A DNA stretch of 9,610 nt, taken from assembly GCA_021790375.1 (NCBI GenBank), contig JAJYEB010000051.1, forward strand, positions 1 through 9,610, written 5' to 3'. The notes beneath the pieces are model-generated. The model was given only the letters and a program-made list of their open reading frames with translations, ran no database searches and was not told the origin of the DNA. Positions 1 through 6,079 of this stretch are shown here, in pieces; the stretch's first letter is position 1, and each line of letters begins with the position of its first letter. Position numbers and translations under genes: made by a program. Source of the DNA: Chloroflexota bacterium (GTDB lineage Bacteria > Chloroflexota > Limnocylindria > Limnocylindrales > CSP1-4).

Positions 1-2
1 CG

Positions 3-356
3 TCGCAGCCCGCGGACCAGGCGGAGGGGCCGCAGCCGGGCACTCCGGGAACCGGCGGCGAGCAGGCCGGTGGCTCGTGGGGGCCGTGGGGACCGCCACC
101 GCCGGTCGGCTCCGACTGGCACACGGTGCGGGCGTACGCGCGCGCCCAGCGCCGGGCCCAGCGCGCCTACTGGCGGCAGCAGCGCTGGAGTGGTGATCCC
201 GGCACGGCCGGGCTCATCTTCGGCGTGCTCCTGGTGCTGGTCGGGGGCGTGTTCCTGATCGGCCAGACCCTCCCGAACTTCGACACCACCCTCTTCTGGC
301 CGGTCGCGCTGATCGTGGTCGGCGCGCTTCTGCTTGCCGGCGCGTTCCGCCGCTGA
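3..356 (+). CDS. Small membrane protein with two C-terminal transmembrane helices (partial, 5' end missing)
   Basis: The reading frame is open to the left edge, so the N-terminus is not in the window; 117 residues are visible. The first ~40 are Pro/Gly/Gln-rich with Trp-Gly-Pro repeats. They are followed by a basic, aromatic juxtamembrane stretch rich in Arg, Ala and Tyr. Two hydrophobic helices come next, at about visible residues 70-88 and 99-115, separated by a short loop containing NFDTT, and the chain ends in Arg-Arg. This helix pair with FWPVALIVVG resembles the small LiaI/LiaF-type or DUF5668 membrane modules found in envelope-stress proteins and next to PspC-like proteins. That is family resemblance only. 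The only in-frame start codon seen is GTG at 126, which has no ribosome binding site, and the sequence before it looks protein-like, so I treat the gene as truncated by the window. Function unknown. Confidence 0.7.
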   Translation, partial: SQPADQAEGPQPGTPGTGGEQAGGSWGPWGPPPPVGSDWHTVRAYARAQRRAQRAYWRQQRWSGDPGTAGLIFGVLLVLVGGVFLIGQTLPNFDTTLFWPVALIVVGALLLAGAFRR

Positions 357-393
357 CCCGGACGCCACGCGGGCCGACGGCGGGCCGGGGCAC

Positions 394-1050
394 ATGGGCC
401 GCGACAAGCTGACGCCCAAGATCATCCTCGAGGGCACCCGTCTCACCCACAAGACGGACATCGCATTCGCGCTCAACGAGCACGAACGGATCGTGGGGCC
501 GCGTCGCTACCGGTACCACTCGCCGCTGATCTCGGCCGAGTGGTGCGGGTTCTCCCCGACTCCCTGGGGCCGCGGCCTCATCAACTACGCCCCGGACGAG
601 GAACCGCGGGCGATGGAGACGTACGCGACGTGGGCGCGACTCTTCGAACTGCTCCCTCACTACTCGTGGATCGTGGATCGCTTCCACCTGTCCACCCGTG
701 CGCAGCAGCTCGTGTCGACCGGCCGTGCCCCGGACTTCGGCTGGCTGGAGGACCGGATCCGCCCCCTGGGGTTTCACGTCGTGCTGTGCACCCGCCACCC
801 CGACACGTTCGCGGCGGCGCGCGAGCGACGGCTGGCCGTGTCGGGAAAGCCGGGGCAGTACGACGATCTGGCGGTGTTCGTGGCCGAGCAGGACCTGCTG
901 CGCCGGCTCGCCGCGGAATCGACGCTTCCGGTCCTCGAGCTCGACGTGTCCGACGACGACGTGGACGGCGCGTGCGAGCGGGTGGCCGACTGGATGGCGT
1001 CGACGGGCGGGCTCTGGGCGCCCGCAGGGTGGGAGCGGCCGGCCGGCTGA
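394..1050 (+). CDS. Thymidylate-kinase-like P-loop protein with degenerate Walker A
   Basis: 218 residues from ATG 394. A TTG at 334 would give 238 residues but overlaps the upstream gene, and the added residues look like random GC-rich sequence. Residues 9-26 form the expected first strand, P-loop and helix of a nucleoside/nucleotide kinase (KIILEG then a helix), but the loop reads G-T-R-L-T-H-K-T (14-21). The Gly normally before the Lys is His. DRFHLS at 95-100 matches the DR-Y/F-x-x-S substrate motif of thymidylate kinases. Residues 127-135 (FHVVLCTRH) look like the strand ahead of the lid, and the Arg-rich helix after it (about 141-147) could be the lid. The overall order therefore fits the dTMP kinase/deoxynucleoside kinase fold. 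The C-terminus is a plain amphipathic helix plus a Gly/Pro tail. Kinase activity is not assured given the altered loop. The gene starts 37 bp after the membrane protein with no strong Shine-Dalgarno, so the two may be co-transcribed. Confidence 0.75.
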   Translation: MGRDKLTPKIILEGTRLTHKTDIAFALNEHERIVGPRRYRYHSPLISAEWCGFSPTPWGRGLINYAPDEEPRAMETYATWARLFELLPHYSWIVDRFHLSTRAQQLVSTGRAPDFGWLEDRIRPLGFHVVLCTRHPDTFAAARERRLAVSGKPGQYDDLAVFVAEQDLLRRLAAESTLPVLELDVSDDDVDGACERVADWMASTGGLWAPAGWERPAG

Positions 1051-1056
1051 CGGACG

Positions 1057-1078
1057 GGCTGTGGCCCGGGTCACAGCC
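1057..1078. terminator. Candidate terminator hairpin between convergent genes
   Basis: GGCTGTG and CACAGCC form a perfect 7-bp stem around an 8-base loop that can itself pair further (G-T, C-G). It lies 7 bp after the stop of the kinase-like gene and 39 bp before the end of the convergent dehydrogenase gene. There is no T-run, as is common in very GC-rich genomes. A second, weaker hairpin (CCGGC/GCCGG, 1090-1103) follows. The pair could serve both convergent transcripts. Confidence 0.45.
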
Positions 1079-1116
1079 GGGAGCGGGCGCCGGCGGCTGC
1101 CGGGCACCCTCTCACC

Positions 1117-2301
1117 TCACAGCGAGCGTTCGAGGATCTCGGTCAGCTCGTCGGCGGCCAGATGGATCGGGTTCGCCTGCATGCTGCTCGCGCCGGTGGC
1201 GCGCTCCACGATGCCGGGGATGTCGGCCGGGGTGATGCCGTAGGAGGCCAGGCCCGGGACACCCAGCGCCTCGACCAGGCCGGCCAGCCACGCCACCGCG
1301 TCCGACGCGGCGGCGTCCGCGCGACCGGTCACGATCCGGGCAATCTCGTCGTACCGCCCGAGCGCCTCGGCCTCCGGCGCGCGCCCCCGTAGCGCGCGTA
1401 CGTTGACGTCGACGACGGCCGGCAGGAGGCGGCCGCAGATCGCCCCGTGCGGGGCCCTGAAGGCACCCCCGATGGGCGCCGCGAACCCGTGGGCCGCCCC
1501 CAGACCTGCGTTCGCCAGGGCCAGGCCGCCGAACAGCGCGGCGAGCGACATGTCGTCACGGGCCGCTCGCACGTCGCCGGGTCCGCCCTCGTACGCGCGG
1601 AGCAGCGAGCGAGCCGCCAGGCGCATCCCGTCCCGGCAGATCGCGTCCGTGATCGGGGTTGCCCGCGACGAGGTGAACGGCTCGACCAGCTGGGTCAGCG
1701 CGTCCAGCCCCGAGCCGGCCGTGACCGCGGGCGGGAGCGAGTCCGTCAGCGCCGGATCGACCAGCGCGACCCGGGCGAGCATCAGCGGGCTGCGCAGGCT
1801 GACCTTCAGGTGGTGCTCCGGTGACGCCAGGACGGCGTTGCGCGTCACCTCGCTGCCCGTACCCGCGGTGGTGGGAATCGCGATCCAGGGGAGTGCCGGG
1901 TGGCCGAGGGGGCGTCCGGCCCCGATCACCTCGAGGTGGTCGAACAGCTCGCCGCCTTCGCCCAGCATGGCCGCGACGGCCTTCGCGGTGTCGATCGCGC
2001 TTCCACCGCCGAACCCCACGACCAGGTCACATCCGGCCTCCCGGGCGCGCTCGATCCCCTCGCGGACCAGGTCGACCGTAGGCTCGCCGGGGACCGCCAG
2101 CCGCTGAGACGCCACACCGGCCGCATCCAGCGCGCGGACCAGTCCGGCCGCCCGTGCCGGCGAGGCGCCCGTGACCACGAGCGCCCGCCTGCCGAGGTCC
2201 GCTGCCAGGCTGCCGGCCCGCTCGAGCACGCCGCGCCCGTAGAGGATCCGGGTGGCGGTTGCGAACTCGAACTGCACGGACGAGAGGGTAGCGCGGTCCA
2301 C
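1117..2301 (-). CDS. Iron-containing (group III) alcohol dehydrogenase family protein
   Basis: 394 residues, the usual length for the Fe-ADH family, which oxidises alcohols or reduces aldehydes and keto groups with NAD(P) and a divalent metal. The N-terminal dinucleotide domain carries the GGGS motif with IDTAK (98-107) and the PTTAGTGSEVT signature (143-153). The C-terminal helical domain carries the metal site: Asp200 in GLDALT, His271 in AHGFAAP and His285 in PHGAICG. The spacing matches FucO (Asp196, His200, His263, His277), but the second ligand is Gln204 here rather than His. I believe the ALTQL variant recurs in a subfamily of Fe-ADHs, so it need not mean loss of activity. The substrate cannot be told. 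The start used is GTG 2301; GTG at 2277 (residue 9, giving VQFEFATA) fits the typical family N-terminus better and may be the real one. The gene is divergent from the RibD_C gene and convergent with the kinase-like gene. Confidence 0.92.
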   Translation of the reverse strand: MDRATLSSVQFEFATATRILYGRGVLERAGSLAADLGRRALVVTGASPARAAGLVRALDAAGVASQRLAVPGEPTVDLVREGIERAREAGCDLVVGFGGGSAIDTAKAVAAMLGEGGELFDHLEVIGAGRPLGHPALPWIAIPTTAGTGSEVTRNAVLASPEHHLKVSLRSPLMLARVALVDPALTDSLPPAVTAGSGLDALTQLVEPFTSSRATPITDAICRDGMRLAARSLLRAYEGGPGDVRAARDDMSLAALFGGLALANAGLGAAHGFAAPIGGAFRAPHGAICGRLLPAVVDVNVRALRGRAPEAEALGRYDEIARIVTGRADAAASDAVAWLAGLVEALGVPGLASYGITPADIPGIVERATGASSMQANPIHLAADELTEILERSL

Positions 2302-2341
2302 ACACCTTGCGGGCGATGTGCGCCTCCCCGCCTCGACCGCG

Positions 2342-2372
2342 CATCATGTCGGTCCGCAGGCGCACCATGTCG
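2342..2372. repeat. 10-bp direct repeat spaced two helical turns (possible operator)
   Basis: CATCATGTCG at 2342-2351 and CACCATGTCG at 2363-2372 match at 9 of 10 positions, with a 21-bp start-to-start distance that places both copies on the same face of the helix. The position between two divergent genes suits a regulator site. Chance similarity is possible. Confidence 0.3.
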
Positions 2373-2394
2373 CTGAAACAGGCCGGCGGGCAGC

Positions 2395-2400
2395 GGAGGG
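2395..2400 (+). promoter_or_regulatory. Ribosome binding site setting the RibD_C start
   Basis: GGAGGG lies 4 bases before ATG 2405. It decides between this start and the longer in-frame extension back to 2252, which would overlap the divergent dehydrogenase and has no comparable site. Confidence 0.75.
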
Positions 2401-2404
2401 ACCG

Positions 2405-3397
2405 ATGAGCGAGGACGAGCAGCGAGGCCGGCGTCCCGCCGCGTCCGGCGACGCGACCGGACCACGCTCCGCTGCGGACGCGTCCGGGATCGACGCCGCC
2501 CTCGAGGTCCTGGTCGAGGCCCCCGGGCAGAGGGGAGAGGCGCGCGGGGGCACGCCGCCGGCCGGCCTCGCCCGGCGCTACGGCGGGCCACTCGCGGTGT
2601 CGCTTCGGCCGGACCGCCCCACCGTCATCGCGAACTTCGTGGAGAGCCTAGACGGGATCGTGGCATTGGGAACGGGCCCCCGCGGAGGGGGTTCCGAGAT
2701 CAGCGGGGCCTCCGAGCCGGATCGCTTCGTGATGGCGCTGCTACGCACGCTGGCCGACGTGGTGGTCGTCGGGGCCGGAACGTTCCGGACCGCGCCCCGG
2801 CACGAATGGACGCCCCGGGGCATCGCGCCACGGTGGGCCGGGGACTGTGCTGCCTGGCGGGCACAGCTGGGGTTGCCGTCAGAGCCGGCGATCGTGGTGG
2901 TCTCGGCCAGTGGCGACCTGCCACCGGACCATCCCGGCTTCTCGCGCGAGGACGGGCGCGCGTTCGTCGCGACGACCGGCAGCGGTGCACGGCAACTGGC
3001 GCATCGGGGATTGCCCGCGCGGGTCCGGGTCGAGGTCGTCTCGGACGCGCCGAGGATCGAGCCGGGCGCCCTGCTGGGGTTCCTGTCGCGGCTCGGCACG
3101 CGCCTGGCGCTCTGCGAGGGCGGGCCACACCTCCTTTCGGGCCTGCTCACCGCGGGCGCGGTCGACGAACTGTTCGTGACCGTCGCCCCGCAGCTGCTCG
3201 GGCGGGGGCCCGGTGCGGCGGCCCGCCTGGGGCTGGCGGAGGGCCACGCCTGGGATCCCCGCGAGGCGCCCTGGGGGAGCCTGCGCTCGGTCCGGCGAGC
3301 GGGCTCGCACCTCTTCCTGCGGTACGGGTTCGCGGGTCAGCGAGGGCCGGCACCGGCCCAAGTCCGCCCGGACGCAATCGGGCCGGGCCTACCCTGA
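2405..3397 (+). CDS. Stand-alone RibD C-terminal domain (pyrimidine reductase/DHFR-like) protein
   Basis: 330 residues from ATG 2405. Residues 1-65 are a charged, probably disordered extension. From about residue 70 the protein follows the RibD_C/DHFR-like fold: first strand PTVIANFVESLDG (SLDG at 81-84), then an LRTLADVVVVGAGTFR segment. Next comes a variable middle with IVVVSASGDLP, followed by the cofactor-binding CEGGPHLLSGLL (EGGP at 238-241) and VDELFVTVAPQLLGRG. In riboflavin synthesis this domain reduces the ribosyl-aminopyrimidine intermediate with NADPH. No deaminase half (zinc HxE/CxxC) is present, so it could be a separate riboflavin reductase or a DHFR-like reductase acting on something else. 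Many actinobacterial and Chloroflexota genomes carry such stand-alone paralogues. The last ~20 residues are Gly/Pro-rich beyond the domain. No riboflavin gene is adjacent, so the pathway assignment is open. Confidence 0.85.
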   Translation: MSEDEQRGRRPAASGDATGPRSAADASGIDAALEVLVEAPGQRGEARGGTPPAGLARRYGGPLAVSLRPDRPTVIANFVESLDGIVALGTGPRGGGSEISGASEPDRFVMALLRTLADVVVVGAGTFRTAPRHEWTPRGIAPRWAGDCAAWRAQLGLPSEPAIVVVSASGDLPPDHPGFSREDGRAFVATTGSGARQLAHRGLPARVRVEVVSDAPRIEPGALLGFLSRLGTRLALCEGGPHLLSGLLTAGAVDELFVTVAPQLLGRGPGAAARLGLAEGHAWDPREAPWGSLRSVRRAGSHLFLRYGFAGQRGPAPAQVRPDAIGPGLP

Positions 3398-3405
3398 AGA
3401 AGGGC

Positions 3406-3433
3406 TGGACGACGACGGGGCCACTGTTATGAT
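3406..3433 (+). promoter_or_regulatory. Probable sigma-70-type promoter of the zinc-ribbon gene
   Basis: TATGAT at 3428-3433 matches the -10 consensus at five of six positions. TGGACG at 3406-3411 matches TTGACA at four of six, with a 16-bp spacer. The stretch 3425-3442 is a conspicuous AT-rich island in otherwise very GC-rich DNA. Initiation near 3440 would give a leader of about 105 nt before the TTG start. Confidence 0.55.
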
Positions 3434-3442
3434 ATGGATAAC

Positions 3443-3457
3443 GTCCGCACGGCGGAC
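3443..3457 (+). other. Short hairpin at the 5' end of the zinc-ribbon mRNA leader
   Basis: GTCCGC and GCGGAC pair perfectly around an ACG loop just downstream of the predicted start of transcription. A 5'-terminal hairpin can stabilise a message or act in regulation. The rest of the leader (3458-3532) shows no recognisable riboswitch; it has CTCGCGAG-type self-complementary sequence around 3502-3510 but nothing I can assign. Confidence 0.35.
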
Positions 3458-3532
3458 CCAAGATTAGACCCCGTTCGGCAACACGACACTCCTCTCTCGG
3501 TTCTCGCGAGACGGTCGCGGGGGCCGGACGAG

Positions 3533-3538
3533 AAGGAG
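3533..3538 (+). promoter_or_regulatory. Ribosome binding site that selects the TTG start at 3547
   Basis: AAGGAG lies 8 bases before TTG 3547. The upstream in-frame GTG at 3538 overlaps the last base of this site, so it cannot be the start used by it. The protein therefore begins (M)YQDKILTC, as relatives of this zinc-ribbon family do. Confidence 0.7.
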
Positions 3539-3546
3539 TGTTTTCG

Positions 3547-3927
3547 TTGTACCAGGACAAAATCCTCACGTGCGCCGACTGCGGGCAGGAGTTCGCGTTC
3601 TCGACGAGCGAGCAGCAGTTCTACGCTGATCGCCAGTTCAGCGAGCCGCGGCGCTGCCCGTCGTGTCGCGCCAGCCGCAAGGCCAGCCGCGGCGGCGGAT
3701 CCTACAGCGGCGGTGGCGGGGGATCGTACAGCGCCGGCGGCTACACCGGCGGGTCGATCGGCTCGTACGGTGGCGGGTCGGGCTACTCGAGTGGTGGTTC
3801 CCGCGCGCCGCGCGAGATGTTCACCGCGACGTGCTCGAGCTGCGGCCGCGAGGCGAAGGTCCCCTTCCGCCCCACGTCCGGCAAGCCCGTCTACTGCAAC
3901 GACTGCTTCGCGAGCCGCCGCGGGTAG
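3547..3927 (+). CDS. Double zinc-ribbon protein with Gly/Ser/Tyr-rich linker
   Basis: 126 residues from TTG 3547. The N-terminal ribbon has Cys9-x2-Cys12 and Cys37-x2-Cys40 within YQDKILTC and EPRRCPSCR, which matches the probable zinc-ribbon family (zf-trcl type) found in many Chloroflexota proteins. The second ribbon has Cys96-x2-Cys99 and Cys117-x2-Cys120, with VPFRPTSGKPVYCNDCF between and around the pairs, another family common in Chloroflexota and candidate phyla. All eight zinc ligands are intact. Residues 48-85 between them are low-complexity Gly/Ser/Tyr with repeated GGGSYS/GGSYS-like units, similar in composition to the linkers of RNA-binding proteins. There is no signal peptide, so it is likely cytoplasmic. 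Nucleic-acid binding is a plausible inference but unproven. It has its own promoter and is followed by a strong hairpin, so it is probably expressed as a single gene. Confidence 0.88.
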   Translation: MYQDKILTCADCGQEFAFSTSEQQFYADRQFSEPRRCPSCRASRKASRGGGSYSGGGGGSYSAGGYTGGSIGSYGGGSGYSSGGSRAPREMFTATCSSCGREAKVPFRPTSGKPVYCNDCFASRRG

Positions 3928-3975
3928 TCGTCTGGCGGGGGCCGCGCAGGGCGGCCATCGAGTGGAGCCACACTG

Positions 3976-4018
3976 ATCGGGCTCCGATACCGAGCCCGGC
4001 GAGCGATCGCCGGGCTCG
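3976..4018 (+). terminator. Terminator hairpin with a competing upstream pairing (attenuator-like)
   Basis: A perfect 12-bp stem, CGAGCCCGGCGA (3991-4002) with TCGCCGGGCTCG (4007-4018), closes a GCGA tetraloop of the stable GNRA type. It lies 64-91 bases after the zinc-ribbon stop and 36 bases before the peptidase start. No T-run follows. CGGGCTC at 3978-3984 can pair with GAGCCCG (3992-3998) and so exclude the main stem; it can alternatively form a small local hairpin (ATCGG/CCGAT, 3976-3988). The simplest reading is the terminator of the zinc-ribbon gene; regulation of the downstream gene is possible. Confidence 0.6.
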
Positions 4019-4041
4019 TCGATTCCGGACAGGATGCGGCC

Positions 4042-4047
4042 GGGAGG
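4042..4047 (+). promoter_or_regulatory. Ribosome binding site of the S9 peptidase
   Basis: GGGAGG lies 6 bases before ATG 4054, a near-ideal distance that fixes the start. Confidence 0.75.
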
Positions 4048-4053
4048 AACGAC

Positions 4054-6039
4054 ATGCCGACTGTCGCGCCGTACGGGTCGTGGCGCTCGCCGATCTCGGC
4101 CCAGGAGGTCGCCCGCTCCGGGGTCGATCTCGGCGAGGTCCGGATCGACCTCGATGACGTCTACTGGGCGGAGAGCCGACCCGTCGAGGCGGGCCGCGTG
4201 GTGATCGTGCGCAGGACGCCGGACGGCCGCACGGCCGACGTGACCCCGCCTGGGACGAACGCGCGAAGTCGCGTCCACGAGTACGGCGGCGGCGCCTACG
4301 CCGTCCGGGACGGCGTCGTCGTCTTCGCCGAGTTCGCCGACGGCCGCCTCTGGCGGCAGAACGCGGCAGCCGACCGCGCGGGGGATCCGCGCCCGCTGAC
4401 GCCGGCGGCGCCGGACGCCGGGCTCCGGCACGCCGACCCCGTCATCGATCCTGCCCGGCGGCGGGTCGTGTGCGTGCAGGAGGATCATCGGGAGGGCGGC
4501 GAGGCGCGCAACCGCATCGTCGAGGTCGCGCTCGACCCGTCCGAGGGTGAGCCGGTGTCCGAGCCGCGCGTGCTGGTGGCGGGTCACGACTTCTTCTCGA
4601 ACGCGCGCCTGGACCCGGCCGGCCACCGGGTCTGCTGGCTCGCCTGGGACCACCCCAACATGCCGTGGGACGGGACGGAGCTGTGGGTCGCCGATGTCTC
4701 TGCCGACGGAGCGTTCGAAAACGCCCGGCGGGTGGCGGGCGGCCCGGGCGAGTCCATCTTCCAGCCGGAGTGGTCACCCTCCGGAGCCCTGCACTTCGTG
4801 TCGGACCGGACCGACTGGTGGAACCTGTACCGGCTCGACGACGTGTCGGCTGCCGAGCCGGGGATGCCGGCCGGGCGTCCGCTCGCGCCGATGGACGCGG
4901 AGTTCGGCCAGCCGCAGTGGCAGTTCGCCATGGTCACGTATGCCTTCGTCGGACCCGAGGAGATCCTGTGCCGGTTCACGCGCGATGGCACGTGGCGGCT
5001 CGGGCTCCTCGACGAGGCCACGGGAGCCATGCGACCGCTGGATCTCGGCGGAACGGTGTACGGGTCCATCGCGGCCGGGTCGCGCGGACGCGCCGTGCTG
5101 ACAGCCGCCTCGCCGACGCGGGGAAGTTCCGTCGTCCTGGTCGATACCGTGTCCGGCGAGTCCCTCGTCCTCAAGCGAGCTTCCGACGACGCGCCGGACG
5201 AGCGGTTCGTCTCCGTTCCCGAGCCGGTCGAGTTCCCCACGGAAGAGGGGCAGACCGCGCATGCCCTCTTCTACGCGCCGAAGAACCCCGATTTCGTCGC
5301 GCCGCCCGGAGAGCTGCCGCCACTCCTGGTCAAGGTCCACGGCGGCCCCACCGCGATGGCCAGCTCGGCGCTGAACGCGGAGCTCCAGTTCTGGACGAGC
5401 CGGGGGATCGCCGTGATCGACGTGAACTACGGCGGCAGCAGTGGATACGGGCGGCGGTACCGCGAGAGGCTGGCCGGCCGCTGGGGAGTCGTGGACCTGC
5501 ACGACGTCGTCGGTGCGGCTCGGCACATGGCGGCGCTCGGGCGGGTGGACCAGACCCGCTTCATCATCCACGGCGGCAGTGCGGGCGGATACACGACGCT
5601 CTGCGCGCTCACGTTCACCGACGCGTTCCAGGCCGGAGGCAGCTACTTCGGCATCGGGGATCTCGAGATCTTCACGCGCGAGACCCACAAGTTCGAGTCA
5701 CGCTACATGGACCGGCTGGTGGGGCCGTACCCCGCGATGGCGAACGTCTACCGGGAGCGCTCGCCGATCCATTACTGCGAGCGGATCTCGTGCCCGGTCA
5801 TCCTGCTGCAGGGTCTCGACGACCGCATCGTGCCCCCGGACCAGGCCGAGCTCATGTTCGAGGCCCTCCGCACTCGCGGCGTCCCGGTCGCCTACCTCCC
5901 GTTCGAGGGAGAGGGGCACGGGTTCCGAAAGGCCGAGAACAGGGTGCGGTCGCTCCAGGCCGAGCTGACCTTCTACGGGCGCATGCTGGGCTTCGAGCCG
6001 GCCGACGACCTCCCCCCGCTTCGCATCGAGAACGCGTAG
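4054..6039 (+). CDS. S9 family serine peptidase (prolyl oligopeptidase / acylaminoacyl-peptidase type)
   Basis: 661 residues, full length for the family. Roughly residues 1-390 form the beta-propeller, with repeated blades such as DPVIDPARRRVVCV, NARLDPAGHRVCWLAWD and FQPEWSPSGALHFVSDR. The alpha/beta-hydrolase domain follows from about 400. HGGP at 429-432 contributes to the oxyanion region, NYGGSSGYGR starts at 458, and the nucleophile is Ser509 in HGGSAGGY. The acid is Asp589 in GLDDRIVPP and the base His622 in GEGHGFRK, so the triad is complete with normal spacing. There is no signal peptide, so it should act in the cytoplasm on short peptides or N-acylated peptides; the exact specificity cannot be told. 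Neighbours give no pathway. It follows the zinc-ribbon terminator and precedes the nuclease-like gene by 40 bp, with a hairpin between. Confidence 0.95.
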   Translation: MPTVAPYGSWRSPISAQEVARSGVDLGEVRIDLDDVYWAESRPVEAGRVVIVRRTPDGRTADVTPPGTNARSRVHEYGGGAYAVRDGVVVFAEFADGRLWRQNAAADRAGDPRPLTPAAPDAGLRHADPVIDPARRRVVCVQEDHREGGEARNRIVEVALDPSEGEPVSEPRVLVAGHDFFSNARLDPAGHRVCWLAWDHPNMPWDGTELWVADVSADGAFENARRVAGGPGESIFQPEWSPSGALHFVSDRTDWWNLYRLDDVSAAEPGMPAGRPLAPMDAEFGQPQWQFAMVTYAFVGPEEILCRFTRDGTWRLGLLDEATGAMRPLDLGGTVYGSIAAGSRGRAVLTAASPTRGSSVVLVDTVSGESLVLKRASDDAPDERFVSVPEPVEFPTEEGQTAHALFYAPKNPDFVAPPGELPPLLVKVHGGPTAMASSALNAELQFWTSRGIAVIDVNYGGSSGYGRRYRERLAGRWGVVDLHDVVGAARHMAALGRVDQTRFIIHGGSAGGYTTLCALTFTDAFQAGGSYFGIGDLEIFTRETHKFESRYMDRLVGPYPAMANVYRERSPIHYCERISCPVILLQGLDDRIVPPDQAELMFEALRTRGVPVAYLPFEGEGHGFRKAENRVRSLQAELTFYGRMLGFEPADDLPPLRIENA

Positions 6040-6057
6040 TGCCACGCAAGGTGGCAC
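6039..6057 (+). terminator. Hairpin overlapping the peptidase stop codon
   Basis: GTGCCAC (6039-6045) and GTGGCAC (6051-6057) pair perfectly over 7 bp around a GCAAG loop. The stem begins at the last base of the peptidase TAG stop and ends 10 bases before the next ribosome binding site (GAGGA, 6068-6072). It may be a weak terminator or an mRNA processing or stability element between the two genes. Confidence 0.45.
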
Positions 6058-6079
6058 GGGGACATGCGAGGATGGCGCC

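Larger units (their letters stand above)
2302..2404. promoter_or_regulatory. Divergent intergenic control region
   Basis: The ~100 bp between the divergent dehydrogenase and RibD_C genes must contain the start signals of both, unless the dehydrogenase starts at 2277. I cannot pick out convincing -35/-10 boxes in this GC-rich sequence. The visible structure is a near-perfect direct repeat, listed separately, and the ribosome binding site of the plus-strand gene. Confidence 0.4.

Noticed and set aside
334..393. TTG start at 334 for the kinase-like gene
   Set aside because: It overlaps the upstream coding sequence by 23 bp and adds 20 residues of no family character; ATG 394 sits just before the first strand of the fold.
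214..1107. 297-residue minus-strand open frame opposite the membrane protein and kinase-like gene
   Set aside because: Arg/Pro-rich translation with no domain, opposite a gene with clear kinase-fold motifs; such long antisense frames are expected at this GC content.
2252..2404. Longer start for the RibD_C gene at 2252
   Set aside because: The extension overlaps the divergent dehydrogenase, has no ribosome binding site and adds no domain sequence; ATG 2405 has GGAGGG at a proper distance.
3366..3383. Hairpin GCCCG/CGGGC near the end of the RibD_C gene as a terminator
   Set aside because: Only 5 bp with an 8-base loop, inside the coding sequence and with no T-run; such stems arise by chance at this GC content.
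3427..4653. 408-residue minus-strand open frame covering the zinc-ribbon gene and the start of the peptidase
   Set aside because: It overlaps two plus-strand genes that have intact motifs and good ribosome binding sites; its translation is Arg/Ala-rich with no family features.
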